64,000 nt of DNA, from NCBI RefSeq assembly GCF_014203665.1, contig NZ_JACHJN010000008.1, forward strand, positions 328,083 through 392,082, written 5' to 3'. The DNA is from Saccharothrix tamanrassetensis (GTDB lineage Bacteria; Actinomycetota; Actinomycetes; Mycobacteriales; Pseudonocardiaceae). A program made the position numbers and the translations under genes. Each line of letters opens with the position of its first letter. Within the stretch, counting starts at the first letter, position 1. The notes beneath the pieces are model-generated. The model did no database searches, was not told where the DNA came from, and saw only the letters and a program-made list of their open reading frames with translations. Positions 8,895 through 16,531 of the stretch are shown piece after piece.

Positions 8895-8930
8895 ACTCTG
8901 AGCCCCGCCGCGCCCAGATCCCGCCCAGAT
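8895..8930 (-). promoter_or_regulatory. SARP-type operator (two CCCAGAT heptamers, 11-bp period) with downstream -10
   Basis: CCCAGAT occurs at 8913-8919 and 8924-8930, exactly 11 bp apart. This is the layout recognised by SARP (OmpR-type) regulators. Reading leftward toward the I36 gene, the repeat is followed after 12 nt by CAGAGT (8900-8895), a possible -10 box about 50 nt before the ATG. The same heptamer pair and the same 12-nt spacing recur before the second I36 gene. Confidence 0.55.
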
Positions 8931-8938
8931 CCGGTGGG

Positions 8939-9304
8939 TCAACACCCGCGGTCGGTCCTCCACGACGTCACCTCGCTGCCCTGGAGGTCCGCATCCGACC
9001 CGAGCGCCCGCAAGGTGATGCAACGTCCACGACCACCCGGGCCCTCGTACAACGCCGCGTTCACCCGCGTTTGATTCCGCCACGAGGAAACCTGTCGGCC
9101 GAGCGCGGGTGGAATGTCCACGACGCCACCTCCGGCGGCACGTTCGCCGATCTTCACGCGGAAGTCGGGGTACTTGTAGATGCACACCCGGCCGGCCCCG
9201 CACACGTCGGACCGGGTGGACGCTTCAGCGGCCGCCACACCGGCGCCACTTGCCAGAACGGCCGCGGAGACCGCCCCGACGACCACCAATTCGTTGATGC
9301 CCAC
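8939..9304 (-). CDS. Secreted peptidase-inhibitor I36 family-like small protein
   Basis: A 121-residue protein started at GTG 9304 (MGINELVVVGAVSAAVLASG), with AGGTGA and GGGGA upstream. The signal peptide probably ends at VAAAEA. The mature part has Cys35, 41, 95 and 121, in step with the downstream paralogue except at the C-terminus, and shares CIYK, KIGERA, GRGRC and SWRTDRGC with it. Two disulfides are likely. It lies directly upstream of the paralogue with its own operator-like repeat at 9381-9398. Role: secreted, possibly a protease inhibitor or a killer/defence protein; this is not resolved by sequence. Confidence 0.78.
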   Translation of the reverse strand: MGINELVVVGAVSAAVLASGAGVAAAEASTRSDVCGAGRVCIYKYPDFRVKIGERAAGGGVVDIPPALGRQVSSWRNQTRVNAALYEGPGGRGRCITLRALGSDADLQGSEVTSWRTDRGC

Positions 9305-9362
9305 AAAATCACCTGTCCCCTATCTGACCGGTATCCGACCTGCACATTCGGCAGTGCGCACA

Positions 9363-9398
9363 ACCGTGGTCGCCCGATTGCCCAGATCCCGCCCAGAT
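9363..9398 (-). promoter_or_regulatory. SARP-type operator shared by the I36 gene and the SARP gene
   Basis: CCCAGAT occurs at 9381-9387 and 9392-9398, again with an 11-bp period. Leftward, CACGGT (9368-9363) sits 12 nt beyond the repeat, matching the other I36 promoter, and both are followed by TG. Rightward, the repeat lies 30 nt before the SARP start codon, and CACACT at 9415-9420 could be a -10 for a leaderless SARP mRNA. The site could therefore serve both directions. Confidence 0.55.
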
Positions 9399-9427
9399 GC
9401 GGCAACCCGTCGGGCACACTGCGAACC

Positions 9428-12301
9428 GTGGAATTCCGCATCCTTGGACCCTTCGAGGTCCGTGATCGAGGTGCGGCCGTCGCGCTGGGGGGCTCGCGAC
9501 AACGGGCGGTGCTGGCGGCACTGCTGCTCCGGGCCAACGAGACGGCCGGCATCGGCTACCTCGCCGAGTCCGTGTGGGACGCACCGCCCGCGACCCCGGC
9601 GTCCAACCTGCGCACCTACGTGGCGGGGTTGCGGCAGCGCCTCGGCCCGTCGCGGCTGGTCACCAGGTCCGGTGGCTACGCGCTGGTCGTCGGCGAAGGC
9701 GAACTCGACCTGATGGAGTTCGAACGGCTGAGCGCGGCCGGTGACCGCGCCCTGCACGGCGGGGACCTCGCCGCGGCGGCGGACCTGTTCGACCGGGCGC
9801 TGCGGTTGTGGCGGGGCGGCGCGCTGGAGGGCCACGCCGCCGGCCCGGTGCTCCGGTCGGAGTTGGCCAGGCTGGAGGAGCAGCGGCTCGCCGTGGTGGA
9901 GCGGCACGTCAACGTCCGGCTGGAACTGGGGCAGCACGCCGATCTCGTCGGGGAACTGCGCAAGCTCGTCGCCGACCACCCGCTGCGCGAGGAGTCGTGG
10001 GGGCAGCTCATGCTCGCCCTCTACCGGTCCGGCCGCCGGGCGGACGCGCTGAACGCCTACCAGCAGGTCTACCGGATGCTGGACACCGACCTCGGGGTCG
10101 CGCCGGGCCAGGCCCTGCGGGAGCTGCACGGCGTGCTGCTGGCCGACGCCCCCGTGCCGCAGCGCGTTCCCACCGACCACCGCCCGCGCCAACTGCCCCC
10201 GGAGGCCGACCACTACACCGGCCGGGACGGGGCCCTGGACGAGCTGTCCGGGCTGGTCGGCCGGGAGTCCGCCGTCCTGCCGGTCGTGACGGTGACCGGC
10301 TGCCCCGGTGTCGGCAAGACCGCGTTCGCGATCCGCGCCGGCCACCGGCTGGCCACGTCGTTCCCGCACGGCCAGCTGTTCGTCGACCTGCGGGGAGCCG
10401 ACCGCCGGCCGCGCCGACCGGAGGAGGTGCTGGCCCGGTTCCTGCGGGACCTCGGGGTGGCCGGTGTCGACGTCCCGAGCCGGGCCGAGGAGCGGGCGGG
10501 CATGTTCCGCGACCGGTTGGCGGGCAGGCGGGTGCTGCTCGTGCTCGACAACGCCGCGTCGGAGGACCAGGTCAGGCCGCTGTTACCCGGCCACCCGGGC
10601 TGCTGCGTGCTGATCACCAGCCGGAGCAGGCTGACCGGGCTGGACACCTGCAAGCGGATCCGGCTCAGCGCGCTCGCCCCGGCCGACTCGGCGCGCCTGC
10701 TCGGCAAGCTGGTGGGCGACGAGGCGGTCGAGCGGGGCGCGGCCCGGCGCATCACCGAGCTGTGCGGCGGCCTGCCGCTGGCGCTGCGCATCGTCGGCAC
10801 GAAACTCCGCTCGCTGCCCCACCTGACGGCGGACGCGCTGGCGCTGCGGCTGGAGGACGAGCAGCACCGGTTGGACGAGCTGGTCGGCGGCGACCGCGAG
10901 GTGCGGGCCGGTTTCCTGCTCAGCTACGCCGGCCTGGGCGAGCCGGAACGGCGGGCGTTCCGGCTGCTGGCGCTGCTGCCCGGCGCGAGCTTCCCGGCCT
11001 GGGCGGCGGCCGCGGCGCTCGATCAGGACCTGCACCCCACCGAGCGACTCCTGGAGCGGTTGGTGGAGGCCAACCTGCTGGAGTGCGGGACGAGTGCGGC
11101 GGGCCGCCTCCGGTACCACTTCCACGACCTGCTCCGGCTGTTCGCCGAGGAGAAGGCGGAACAGGACAGCACGGCAGAGGAACGGCAGCACTCGGAGCGG
11201 CGCGTCCTCGACGCCTACCTGCACATCGCGCGCCAGGCCGACGTCCGGCTCGGGTTCGGCGGCCTGCCCGAGTTCCGGGCCCCGGCGCTCGACCTCGGCG
11301 CGCCCGGACTGGTCGAGGACCTGGTGGCGGACGCCCCCGGCTGGCTGGACGAGGAGCACGGCTGCCTGCTCGAAGCGATCGAGACCTCGGTCCGCAACGG
11401 GTCCGACGAGCTGACCTGCCGGCTCGGCGCGACGATGGGCGCCTACCTGGAGCTGCGCGCCCAGTGGGACGACCTGGTGCGCGTGCTGGATCTCGGCCTG
11501 GCCGCCGCCCGCCGGTCGGGCAGCGCCTACTGGACGGCGTTCGCGCTGTTCGCGCGGGGTCTCGCGGCCAGGGAGCAGCGGGAGTTCGCGTTGTGCGAGA
11601 AGCTCTTCCGGGAGTGCCTGGAGGTGCTGCCCGCGGCGGGCGACGCCCTGCTGGAGGTGGTCACCCTGCTGTCGGTCGGTGTCGGCCACCGGTTGCAGGG
11701 CAGGCTGCCCGCCGCGGCGGCGTGCTTCGCCGAGTGCCTCCGCCGCCTGGCCGTGCTCGACCAGCCGCGGTGGCTGGCCTACGCCCTGCGCGAGTTGGGC
11801 GTGCTGCACCGCTACCAGGGGCGTTGGGACGAGGCGGAGCGCTGCCTGCGGCGGGCGACGGACGAGTTCGGCCGGCTGGGCGACCGGCGGTGGCGGGCCG
11901 CGTCGCTGCGCGAACTCGGCATCGTGCGGCGCGAGCGCGGCGACGTGGCGGAAGCGCTGGAGATGCTGAACGCGAGCCGGCGGGAGTTCCACGACCTGGG
12001 CGACCGGCGGCGGGAGGCAGCCGCCTGGCGCAGCCTCGCCTACCTGCACCTCGGCGTCGGCGACCTGGATCGGGCCTACTCGTGCGCGGTGCGCAGCCGC
12101 GAGGTGTTCGCGCTGACGCTGGACGAGCACGGCGCCGCGTGCACCGAGGTGTGCCTCGGCGACATCCACCTGGCGCTGGGCGACCGGAGGCAGGCGCTGG
12201 CACTGATCAGGCGCGGGCTCGCGGTGTTCGAGAAGCTCGACGACCCGCGCCGGCTCGCCAAGACCCGGGTCAGTCTCGAACGCGCGCTTGCCTCGGACTG
12301 A
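9428..12301 (+). CDS. SARP-family transcriptional regulator with BTAD, NB-ARC and TPR regions
   Basis: A 957-residue regulator starting at GTG 9428 (VEFRILGPFEVRDRGAAVAL). Residues ~1-95 are the OmpR-type winged helix, ~97-245 the bacterial transcriptional activator domain, and ~255-600 an NB-ARC ATPase (P-loop GCPGVGKT at ~291-298, VLLVLDNA Walker B). The remainder is TPR-like helices with repeated ELGxxxRxxGDxxEA units. The architecture is that of AfsR-type large SARPs, which bind heptamer direct repeats near -35 and activate transcription. Two such repeats flank the I36 genes, so this protein probably controls them and itself. Frame-open sequence further upstream is not coding in style. 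It ends 147 bp before a convergent gene. Confidence 0.9.
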   Translation: MEFRILGPFEVRDRGAAVALGGSRQRAVLAALLLRANETAGIGYLAESVWDAPPATPASNLRTYVAGLRQRLGPSRLVTRSGGYALVVGEGELDLMEFERLSAAGDRALHGGDLAAAADLFDRALRLWRGGALEGHAAGPVLRSELARLEEQRLAVVERHVNVRLELGQHADLVGELRKLVADHPLREESWGQLMLALYRSGRRADALNAYQQVYRMLDTDLGVAPGQALRELHGVLLADAPVPQRVPTDHRPRQLPPEADHYTGRDGALDELSGLVGRESAVLPVVTVTGCPGVGKTAFAIRAGHRLATSFPHGQLFVDLRGADRRPRRPEEVLARFLRDLGVAGVDVPSRAEERAGMFRDRLAGRRVLLVLDNAASEDQVRPLLPGHPGCCVLITSRSRLTGLDTCKRIRLSALAPADSARLLGKLVGDEAVERGAARRITELCGGLPLALRIVGTKLRSLPHLTADALALRLEDEQHRLDELVGGDREVRAGFLLSYAGLGEPERRAFRLLALLPGASFPAWAAAAALDQDLHPTERLLERLVEANLLECGTSAAGRLRYHFHDLLRLFAEEKAEQDSTAEERQHSERRVLDAYLHIARQADVRLGFGGLPEFRAPALDLGAPGLVEDLVADAPGWLDEEHGCLLEAIETSVRNGSDELTCRLGATMGAYLELRAQWDDLVRVLDLGLAAARRSGSAYWTAFALFARGLAAREQREFALCEKLFRECLEVLPAAGDALLEVVTLLSVGVGHRLQGRLPAAAACFAECLRRLAVLDQPRWLAYALRELGVLHRYQGRWDEAERCLRRATDEFGRLGDRRWRAASLRELGIVRRERGDVAEALEMLNASRREFHDLGDRRREAAAWRSLAYLHLGVGDLDRAYSCAVRSREVFALTLDEHGAACTEVCLGDIHLALGDRRQALALIRRGLAVFEKLDDPRRLAKTRVSLERALASD

Positions 12302-12448
12302 CCACGGTGCGGACTGACCACGGCCGAGCCGGCAGCGCGTCGGATCGCGCACGGGGCGGAGCCCGCGCCGACCTCCTCGACCGCCGGAGCGTGCGGGTTT
12401 CCGGACCGGCTGCCCGCCGTCACCGCCCTGCGGCGCGGTCGCCGGGGC

Positions 12449-13687
12449 CTACTGCTCCTCGACCAGCACGATCCGGCCGGTGCTCCCGTCCACTTCGACC
12501 GTCGCGCCGTCGGGCAGCACCGTCGTCGCGTCCGGGACCGCGAGCACGGCGGGCAGACCCTGTTCGCGTGCCACGATCGCGGCGTGCGAGAGCAGGCCGC
12601 CGGTCTCGGTGACGACCGCGGCCACGACCCCGAACAGCGGGGTCCACGCCGGTTCCGTGGTCCGGCACACGAGCACGTCGCCGGGGCGCACCCTGGCGAA
12701 GTCGTCCGGGCCGAGCACCACGCGCACCGGTCCGGTGGCGAGCCCGACGCTGCCGGGCGTGCCGGTCAACGAGGTGCGATCCGCGGCGCTGTCCGAGGAC
12801 GCGGCGCGCGCGGTCGGGAGGGCGGCGGTGACCGGACGGGCCTGCAGGATCCAGATCCGACCGTCGGCGATCGCCCACTCGACGTCCCGTGGCCCACCGA
12901 GCAGGCCCTCGATCTCGCGGCCCAGTCGGGCGAGCCGGAGTACGACGTCGTCGGCCAGGCAGAGCCGGTCCCGGTCGGCGGGCGGCACCTCGCGCGTGAC
13001 GACCCGCGTGCCCACGCGGTCCAGCCGCGCGTCCTTGACGCCGGTCGCCCGCCGGGCGATCGCGTCATCGGCCACCACCCAGGAGTCCGGAGTGATCCGA
13101 CCGTCGACGACGCGCACGCCCAGACCCCACGACGCCTCGATCCGGATGTCGGTTCCGGTGAACAGCACACCGGCGACGTCGGCGTCCACCAGGCGCTGCA
13201 CCAGCACGGCGGTCGCGGGCAGGTCGGCCCGCGCGTCCTCGGCCCGCCACCGCCGGTACTCGACGGCACGCTCGGACCACAGTGACGCCCAGCACCTGCG
13301 AACGGCATCGGCCACCTGGTCGGGACCGCGGACGCCCAGGAAGGTGTCGTGCTGCCCCGCCGCGGCGTCGACACCGTCCTCATTGGTCGCCGAGGAACGC
13401 ACGGCGACGCAACCGTCGCCGGACGGGTCGGCGATTCGTTCGAGCGCAAGGGAAATCTCGCCGACCAGCGCGGGAGGAAGGGTCGCCCGCCCGACCAGCA
13501 GTCGCGCGGCCCCGGCCCCGTGACGGGCGGCGCCGGCGAGATCGAGGCCGGCGACGGCCTCCTCGTAGACGCTGGTCGGCACCACGAATCCCGGCGGTAC
13601 CGGCAGCCCGGCCCGCACGAGCCGGGCGAGCGGAGCGGCCTTGCCGCCCGAGGTCGCGGGCCCGGCCTCGGCCAGGTCGATCAGCAC
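12449..13687 (-). CDS. Short PEP/pyruvate-binding phosphotransferase-like protein (PPDK_N plus swivelling His domain)
   Basis: A 412-residue protein starting at GTG 13687 with GGAGGAG upstream. Residues ~5-290 are the ATP-grasp pyruvate/PEP-binding domain (SGGKAAPLARL, VAVRSSATNEDG, VEWAIADGRIWILQARPV). Residues ~310-412 are the mobile phosphohistidine domain (TETGGLLSHAAIVARE, catalytic His368). Rifampin phosphotransferase and PEP synthase are about 800-870 residues; here the two domains are joined almost directly and no separate substrate-binding domain is present. It could act with a partner or phosphorylate a small substrate held in the cleft. It is transcribed divergently from the 13785 regulator. 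Confidence 0.75.
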   Translation of the reverse strand: MLIDLAEAGPATSGGKAAPLARLVRAGLPVPPGFVVPTSVYEEAVAGLDLAGAARHGAGAARLLVGRATLPPALVGEISLALERIADPSGDGCVAVRSSATNEDGVDAAAGQHDTFLGVRGPDQVADAVRRCWASLWSERAVEYRRWRAEDARADLPATAVLVQRLVDADVAGVLFTGTDIRIEASWGLGVRVVDGRITPDSWVVADDAIARRATGVKDARLDRVGTRVVTREVPPADRDRLCLADDVVLRLARLGREIEGLLGGPRDVEWAIADGRIWILQARPVTAALPTARAASSDSAADRTSLTGTPGSVGLATGPVRVVLGPDDFARVRPGDVLVCRTTEPAWTPLFGVVAAVVTETGGLLSHAAIVAREQGLPAVLAVPDATTVLPDGATVEVDGSTGRIVLVEEQ

Positions 13688-13784
13688 CGCTCCTCCGGCA
13701 CTCGCTTCTGCCCGCCGGGCCCGGCCTTTTCAGCGCGTGCACCGTCGTTTGACGTCGGGGGCTCCTGCCCGGATGCTCTGAACC

Positions 13785-14447
13785 ATGACGCACGCCTCAC
13801 CGTCGCGATGGTACTCATCGCCGGACCTGCTGGTCCTGCACGCAGTTCGGGTGACCGGCGTGGCCGACGACCTCGCGGTCGCCCGTCGCACCGGGGTCGA
13901 CCGGCACAAGGTTTCCGAACTGCTGGAGGACAACGAGGCCTACGGCTGGGTGACGCGCGTCGAGTTCGCCGGCACCGGCGGGTGGACGCTCACCGGGCGG
14001 GGCAAGGCCGAGGACGCCAGGAGGCTCGCCGAGGAGCTGGACGAAGCCCGGGCCCGGACCGTCGTGGAGGACGCGCATCGGGCGTTCCTGCCCCTGAACG
14101 AGCGCCTGGTGCGTGCGTGCACCGACTGGCAGCTGAAGCCCGAGGACGGGAACCAGTTCGCGGTCAACGACCACAGCGACCCGGAGTGGGACGCTCGCGT
14201 GCTGGACGAGCTTTCCGCGCTCGCCGACGAGCTGGGGCGGTTGGTCGGTGCTCTGACGGGAGCGCTGGCGCGGTTCGGTGGCTACGACGAGCGGTTCTCC
14301 GCAGCCCTGGCCCGCGCGCGTGCGGGGGAGGGGCAGTGGGTGGCCGGTGTCGGCGTGGCCTCCTGCCACGCCACGTGGATGGAACTCCACGAGGACCTGC
14401 TGTCGACCTTGGGCGTGGAGCGCGGCGCGGAGTCGGGACCTCGGTAG
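13785..14447 (+). CDS. Winged-helix type transcriptional regulator-like protein
   Basis: A 220-residue protein (MTHASPSRWYSSPDLLVLHA). Residues ~12-75 read as a winged helix (DLAVARRTGVDRHKVSELLE, then GWTLTGRGKAEDARRLAEEL, the typical wing ending in TxxG). The rest is helical with a possible ligand or dimer region and a WxxxH-containing segment near the C-terminus. It is divergent from the PEP-utilising protein gene across 97 bp, and genes of this type sit beside PEP-utilising enzymes elsewhere, so it probably regulates that neighbour (inference). The downstream phosphatase starts 10 bp after its stop. Confidence 0.6.
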   Translation: MTHASPSRWYSSPDLLVLHAVRVTGVADDLAVARRTGVDRHKVSELLEDNEAYGWVTRVEFAGTGGWTLTGRGKAEDARRLAEELDEARARTVVEDAHRAFLPLNERLVRACTDWQLKPEDGNQFAVNDHSDPEWDARVLDELSALADELGRLVGALTGALARFGGYDERFSAALARARAGEGQWVAGVGVASCHATWMELHEDLLSTLGVERGAESGPR

Positions 14448-14450
14448 GTT
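14445..14450 (+). promoter_or_regulatory. Probable -10 box (TAGGTT) overlapping a stop codon
   Basis: TAGGTT lies 7 nt before the ATG at 14458, and its TAG is also the stop codon of the upstream regulator. The spacing fits a leaderless transcript of the histidine phosphatase; no Shine-Dalgarno sequence is visible. Inference. Confidence 0.35.
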
Positions 14451-14457
14451 GCCCTTC

Positions 14458-15084
14458 ATGGCGACCCGACACCTCTACCTGGCGCGCCACGGTGCAGCGG
14501 ATGAGTTCGGTCGACTCACCGACGTCGGGCGACGGCAGGCGAACCTGCTCGGCGAACGGCTGGCCGGCCTGCCGGTCGACGCCGTGTGGCACTCGCCGAT
14601 CCCACGCGCCGTGGCGAGTGCCCGCGAAGTCGCCCGGCACCTGCCGGACGTGCCCGTCGCCGAGGCCGTCGAACTCACCGACCACGTGCCCTACGTCCCG
14701 GGTGCGACCGAAATGCCGCCGCCCTGGGCCGGTTTCTTCGACGAGTACGACGACGCCGAGGTGGCCTCGGGTGGACGGCTCGCCGAGGCCTTGGTGTCCC
14801 GGTTCGCGAGAGTCGCCGACCAGGCCACGGAAAGGGCACAGGCCGACACACCAACCGCGACGCACGAGGTTCTGGTGACGCACGCGTTCCAGATCGCTTG
14901 GCTGGTGCGGCACGCACTCGGCGCGCCGCCGCACCGGTGGGTCGGTTTGAACAGTGCCAACACGGCACTGACGGTGATCCAGTACCGCGACGGCCTCCCT
15001 CCCGCGCTCGTGATGTTCAACGACATGACCCACTTGCCGGCCGACCTGCGCTGGACCGGGTTCCCGGCGGCCGTGCGGCCGTGA
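14458..15084 (+). CDS. Histidine phosphatase family protein (phosphoglycerate mutase-like)
   Basis: A 208-residue cytosolic protein (MATRHLYLARHGAADEFGRL). The phosphohistidine motif is R10-H11-G12. The second Arg lies in WHSPIPRAVASA and the second catalytic His in VLVTHAFQIAWLV, so the catalytic set of the branch 2 phosphatase group is complete. The substrate cannot be read from sequence; family members act on sugar phosphates, nucleotides and cofactors. It starts 10 bp after the regulator gene and may be read both from it and from its own leaderless promoter. It faces the convergent FAD oxidoreductase gene across 122 bp. Confidence 0.85.
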   Translation: MATRHLYLARHGAADEFGRLTDVGRRQANLLGERLAGLPVDAVWHSPIPRAVASAREVARHLPDVPVAEAVELTDHVPYVPGATEMPPPWAGFFDEYDDAEVASGGRLAEALVSRFARVADQATERAQADTPTATHEVLVTHAFQIAWLVRHALGAPPHRWVGLNSANTALTVIQYRDGLPPALVMFNDMTHLPADLRWTGFPAAVRP

Positions 15085-15206
15085 AGCCCTTCGGTCGACG
15101 CCGTTCCGCCGTGTCGGCGTCCGGGTCACGACGTCATCGTCGGGTAGTTGCCGCAGCGGGTCGTTCAGTGTGGACAGTTCGAGGACACGCCCCGGGCGCG
15201 GTCGAT

Positions 15207-16376
15207 TCAGTGTTGTGCGGATGCTGCGGGGATACCCGCCGCGCGCAAAGCCTCCTGTGCCGCGACAACGGCACTGTTCATGGAAATCTCACCGCGCATT
15301 CCCGGTGCCGCGACCATGTCGCCCGCCAGGAACACATCTCCTCCGCGCACGATCGCGGGACGGTCACGCCAGGTCTGCCCCGGCAGGTCGAGAGCGCCGC
15401 TGCGTCCGCGTGCGACGGCGTCGCGCTTCCAGGTGGTGCGCTCCCGCCAGCCCGGGACGGCGAGGTCGGCGAGCTCCTCGACCCTGGCCATCGCGTCGGC
15501 TCGTGACTCCCCGGACCGGATCGGCATGTCGAGCTGGAACAGCGACTGGTTCTCCGGCGCGAGCGACGGGTCCTGCATCGTGTAGCACTCGTGGAACCCG
15601 CCCTGGTCGGCGTCGAACACGATGAACATGTCGCCGCGCCTGCGGTGCACCGCGAGGTCCAGCATGACGCACCGACCGCTCTCCCACGTCAGGCTGTCGT
15701 CACCGAGCAGGGCGCGGGCACTGGCCAGTTCGGTGGCCACGATCGTGGGCACCGACGGGATCTCCGTGACCCGGGAGTTCAGCTCGATCTGCACGCCGAG
15801 CTCCCGAGCGCGCCGCGCCATCCGCGCGAACACCGTGGGCCAGCCACCGACCACGTACCGGACTGCGGGGCGGGTCGGGGCGAAGACGCGGTGCAGCTGT
15901 TCCCAGACGAACGCCGCCGACAGCCGGCCGGTGTCGGCGTCGAACGTGACGACGGAGATCGCGTTGGCCGCTGCCTTCGCGGCCTCGGCGCCGTACCGCT
16001 CGCCCGCCCAGCTCGCGAAGTCCCGGTCCACGGGGGCGGAACGGCGCCGGTCGCGGATCATGCGCAGCAGGCCGGGGAAGGGCCGACGACGCAGCTTCCC
16101 CCGGTACCGGAAGCCCGCCACCAGCGCTGCCCGCGCCGGGATCCCGGCCAGGTCGCCGATCAGGTTGCGTTCAACCAGCCAGGTCCAGTGCGGGCCGTCG
16201 GCGTAGAAGACGTGGGCGCCCTCGTGCGCCACGTACGGTGGCGGAGTCGTCCGGCCCCTGCCGCCGAGGGTGGAATGTGCTTCGTGCAGCGTGACCGCCG
16301 CACCCGCTTCCGCGCAGGCGATGCTTGCCGTCAGCCCGGCCAGCCCGCCGCCGATCACCACGATCTCTCGCGCCAC
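15207..16376 (-). CDS. FAD-dependent oxidoreductase, phytoene desaturase/amine oxidase fold
   Basis: A 389-residue enzyme started at GTG 16376 (VAREIVVIGGGLAGLTASIA), with GGAG 6 nt upstream. The N-terminal Rossmann motif GGGLAGLTASIACAE and the GGRGRTT motif typical of the phytoene dehydrogenase/amine oxidase superfamily are clear. A C-terminal FAD motif is seen (GGDVFLAGDMVAAPGMRGE). The middle shows a substrate-binding region with FDADTGRLSAAF. Family members oxidise carotenoids, amines or prenylated compounds; none can be singled out. It is the gene following the secreted M6 protease gene on the same strand, 155 bp apart, with no evidence of a functional link. Confidence 0.8.
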   Translation of the reverse strand: MAREIVVIGGGLAGLTASIACAEAGAAVTLHEAHSTLGGRGRTTPPPYVAHEGAHVFYADGPHWTWLVERNLIGDLAGIPARAALVAGFRYRGKLRRRPFPGLLRMIRDRRRSAPVDRDFASWAGERYGAEAAKAAANAISVVTFDADTGRLSAAFVWEQLHRVFAPTRPAVRYVVGGWPTVFARMARRARELGVQIELNSRVTEIPSVPTIVATELASARALLGDDSLTWESGRCVMLDLAVHRRRGDMFIVFDADQGGFHECYTMQDPSLAPENQSLFQLDMPIRSGESRADAMARVEELADLAVPGWRERTTWKRDAVARGRSGALDLPGQTWRDRPAIVRGGDVFLAGDMVAAPGMRGEISMNSAVVAAQEALRAAGIPAASAQH

Positions 16377-16531
16377 TTCCGTCTCCGTGCTCCTGTCGGC
16401 AACCCGTGTACCAACGGGACGGGACAGCACCGCGAGACGTGACAGGTGGAATCCGCCGGCCGGGGACAGGGCGGTGTGGTGGACACGCGGCCGGGTGCCG
16501 CGTGTCCACCCGTGACCCTCCGCGGGAGCGC

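Noticed and set aside
8470..9304. Reading the I36 twins as lantibiotic-like precursor peptides for the ABC transporter
   Set aside because: Both have ordinary Sec signal peptides and ~95-residue mature domains with four Cys; no leader of the double-Gly type and no modifying enzyme nearby.
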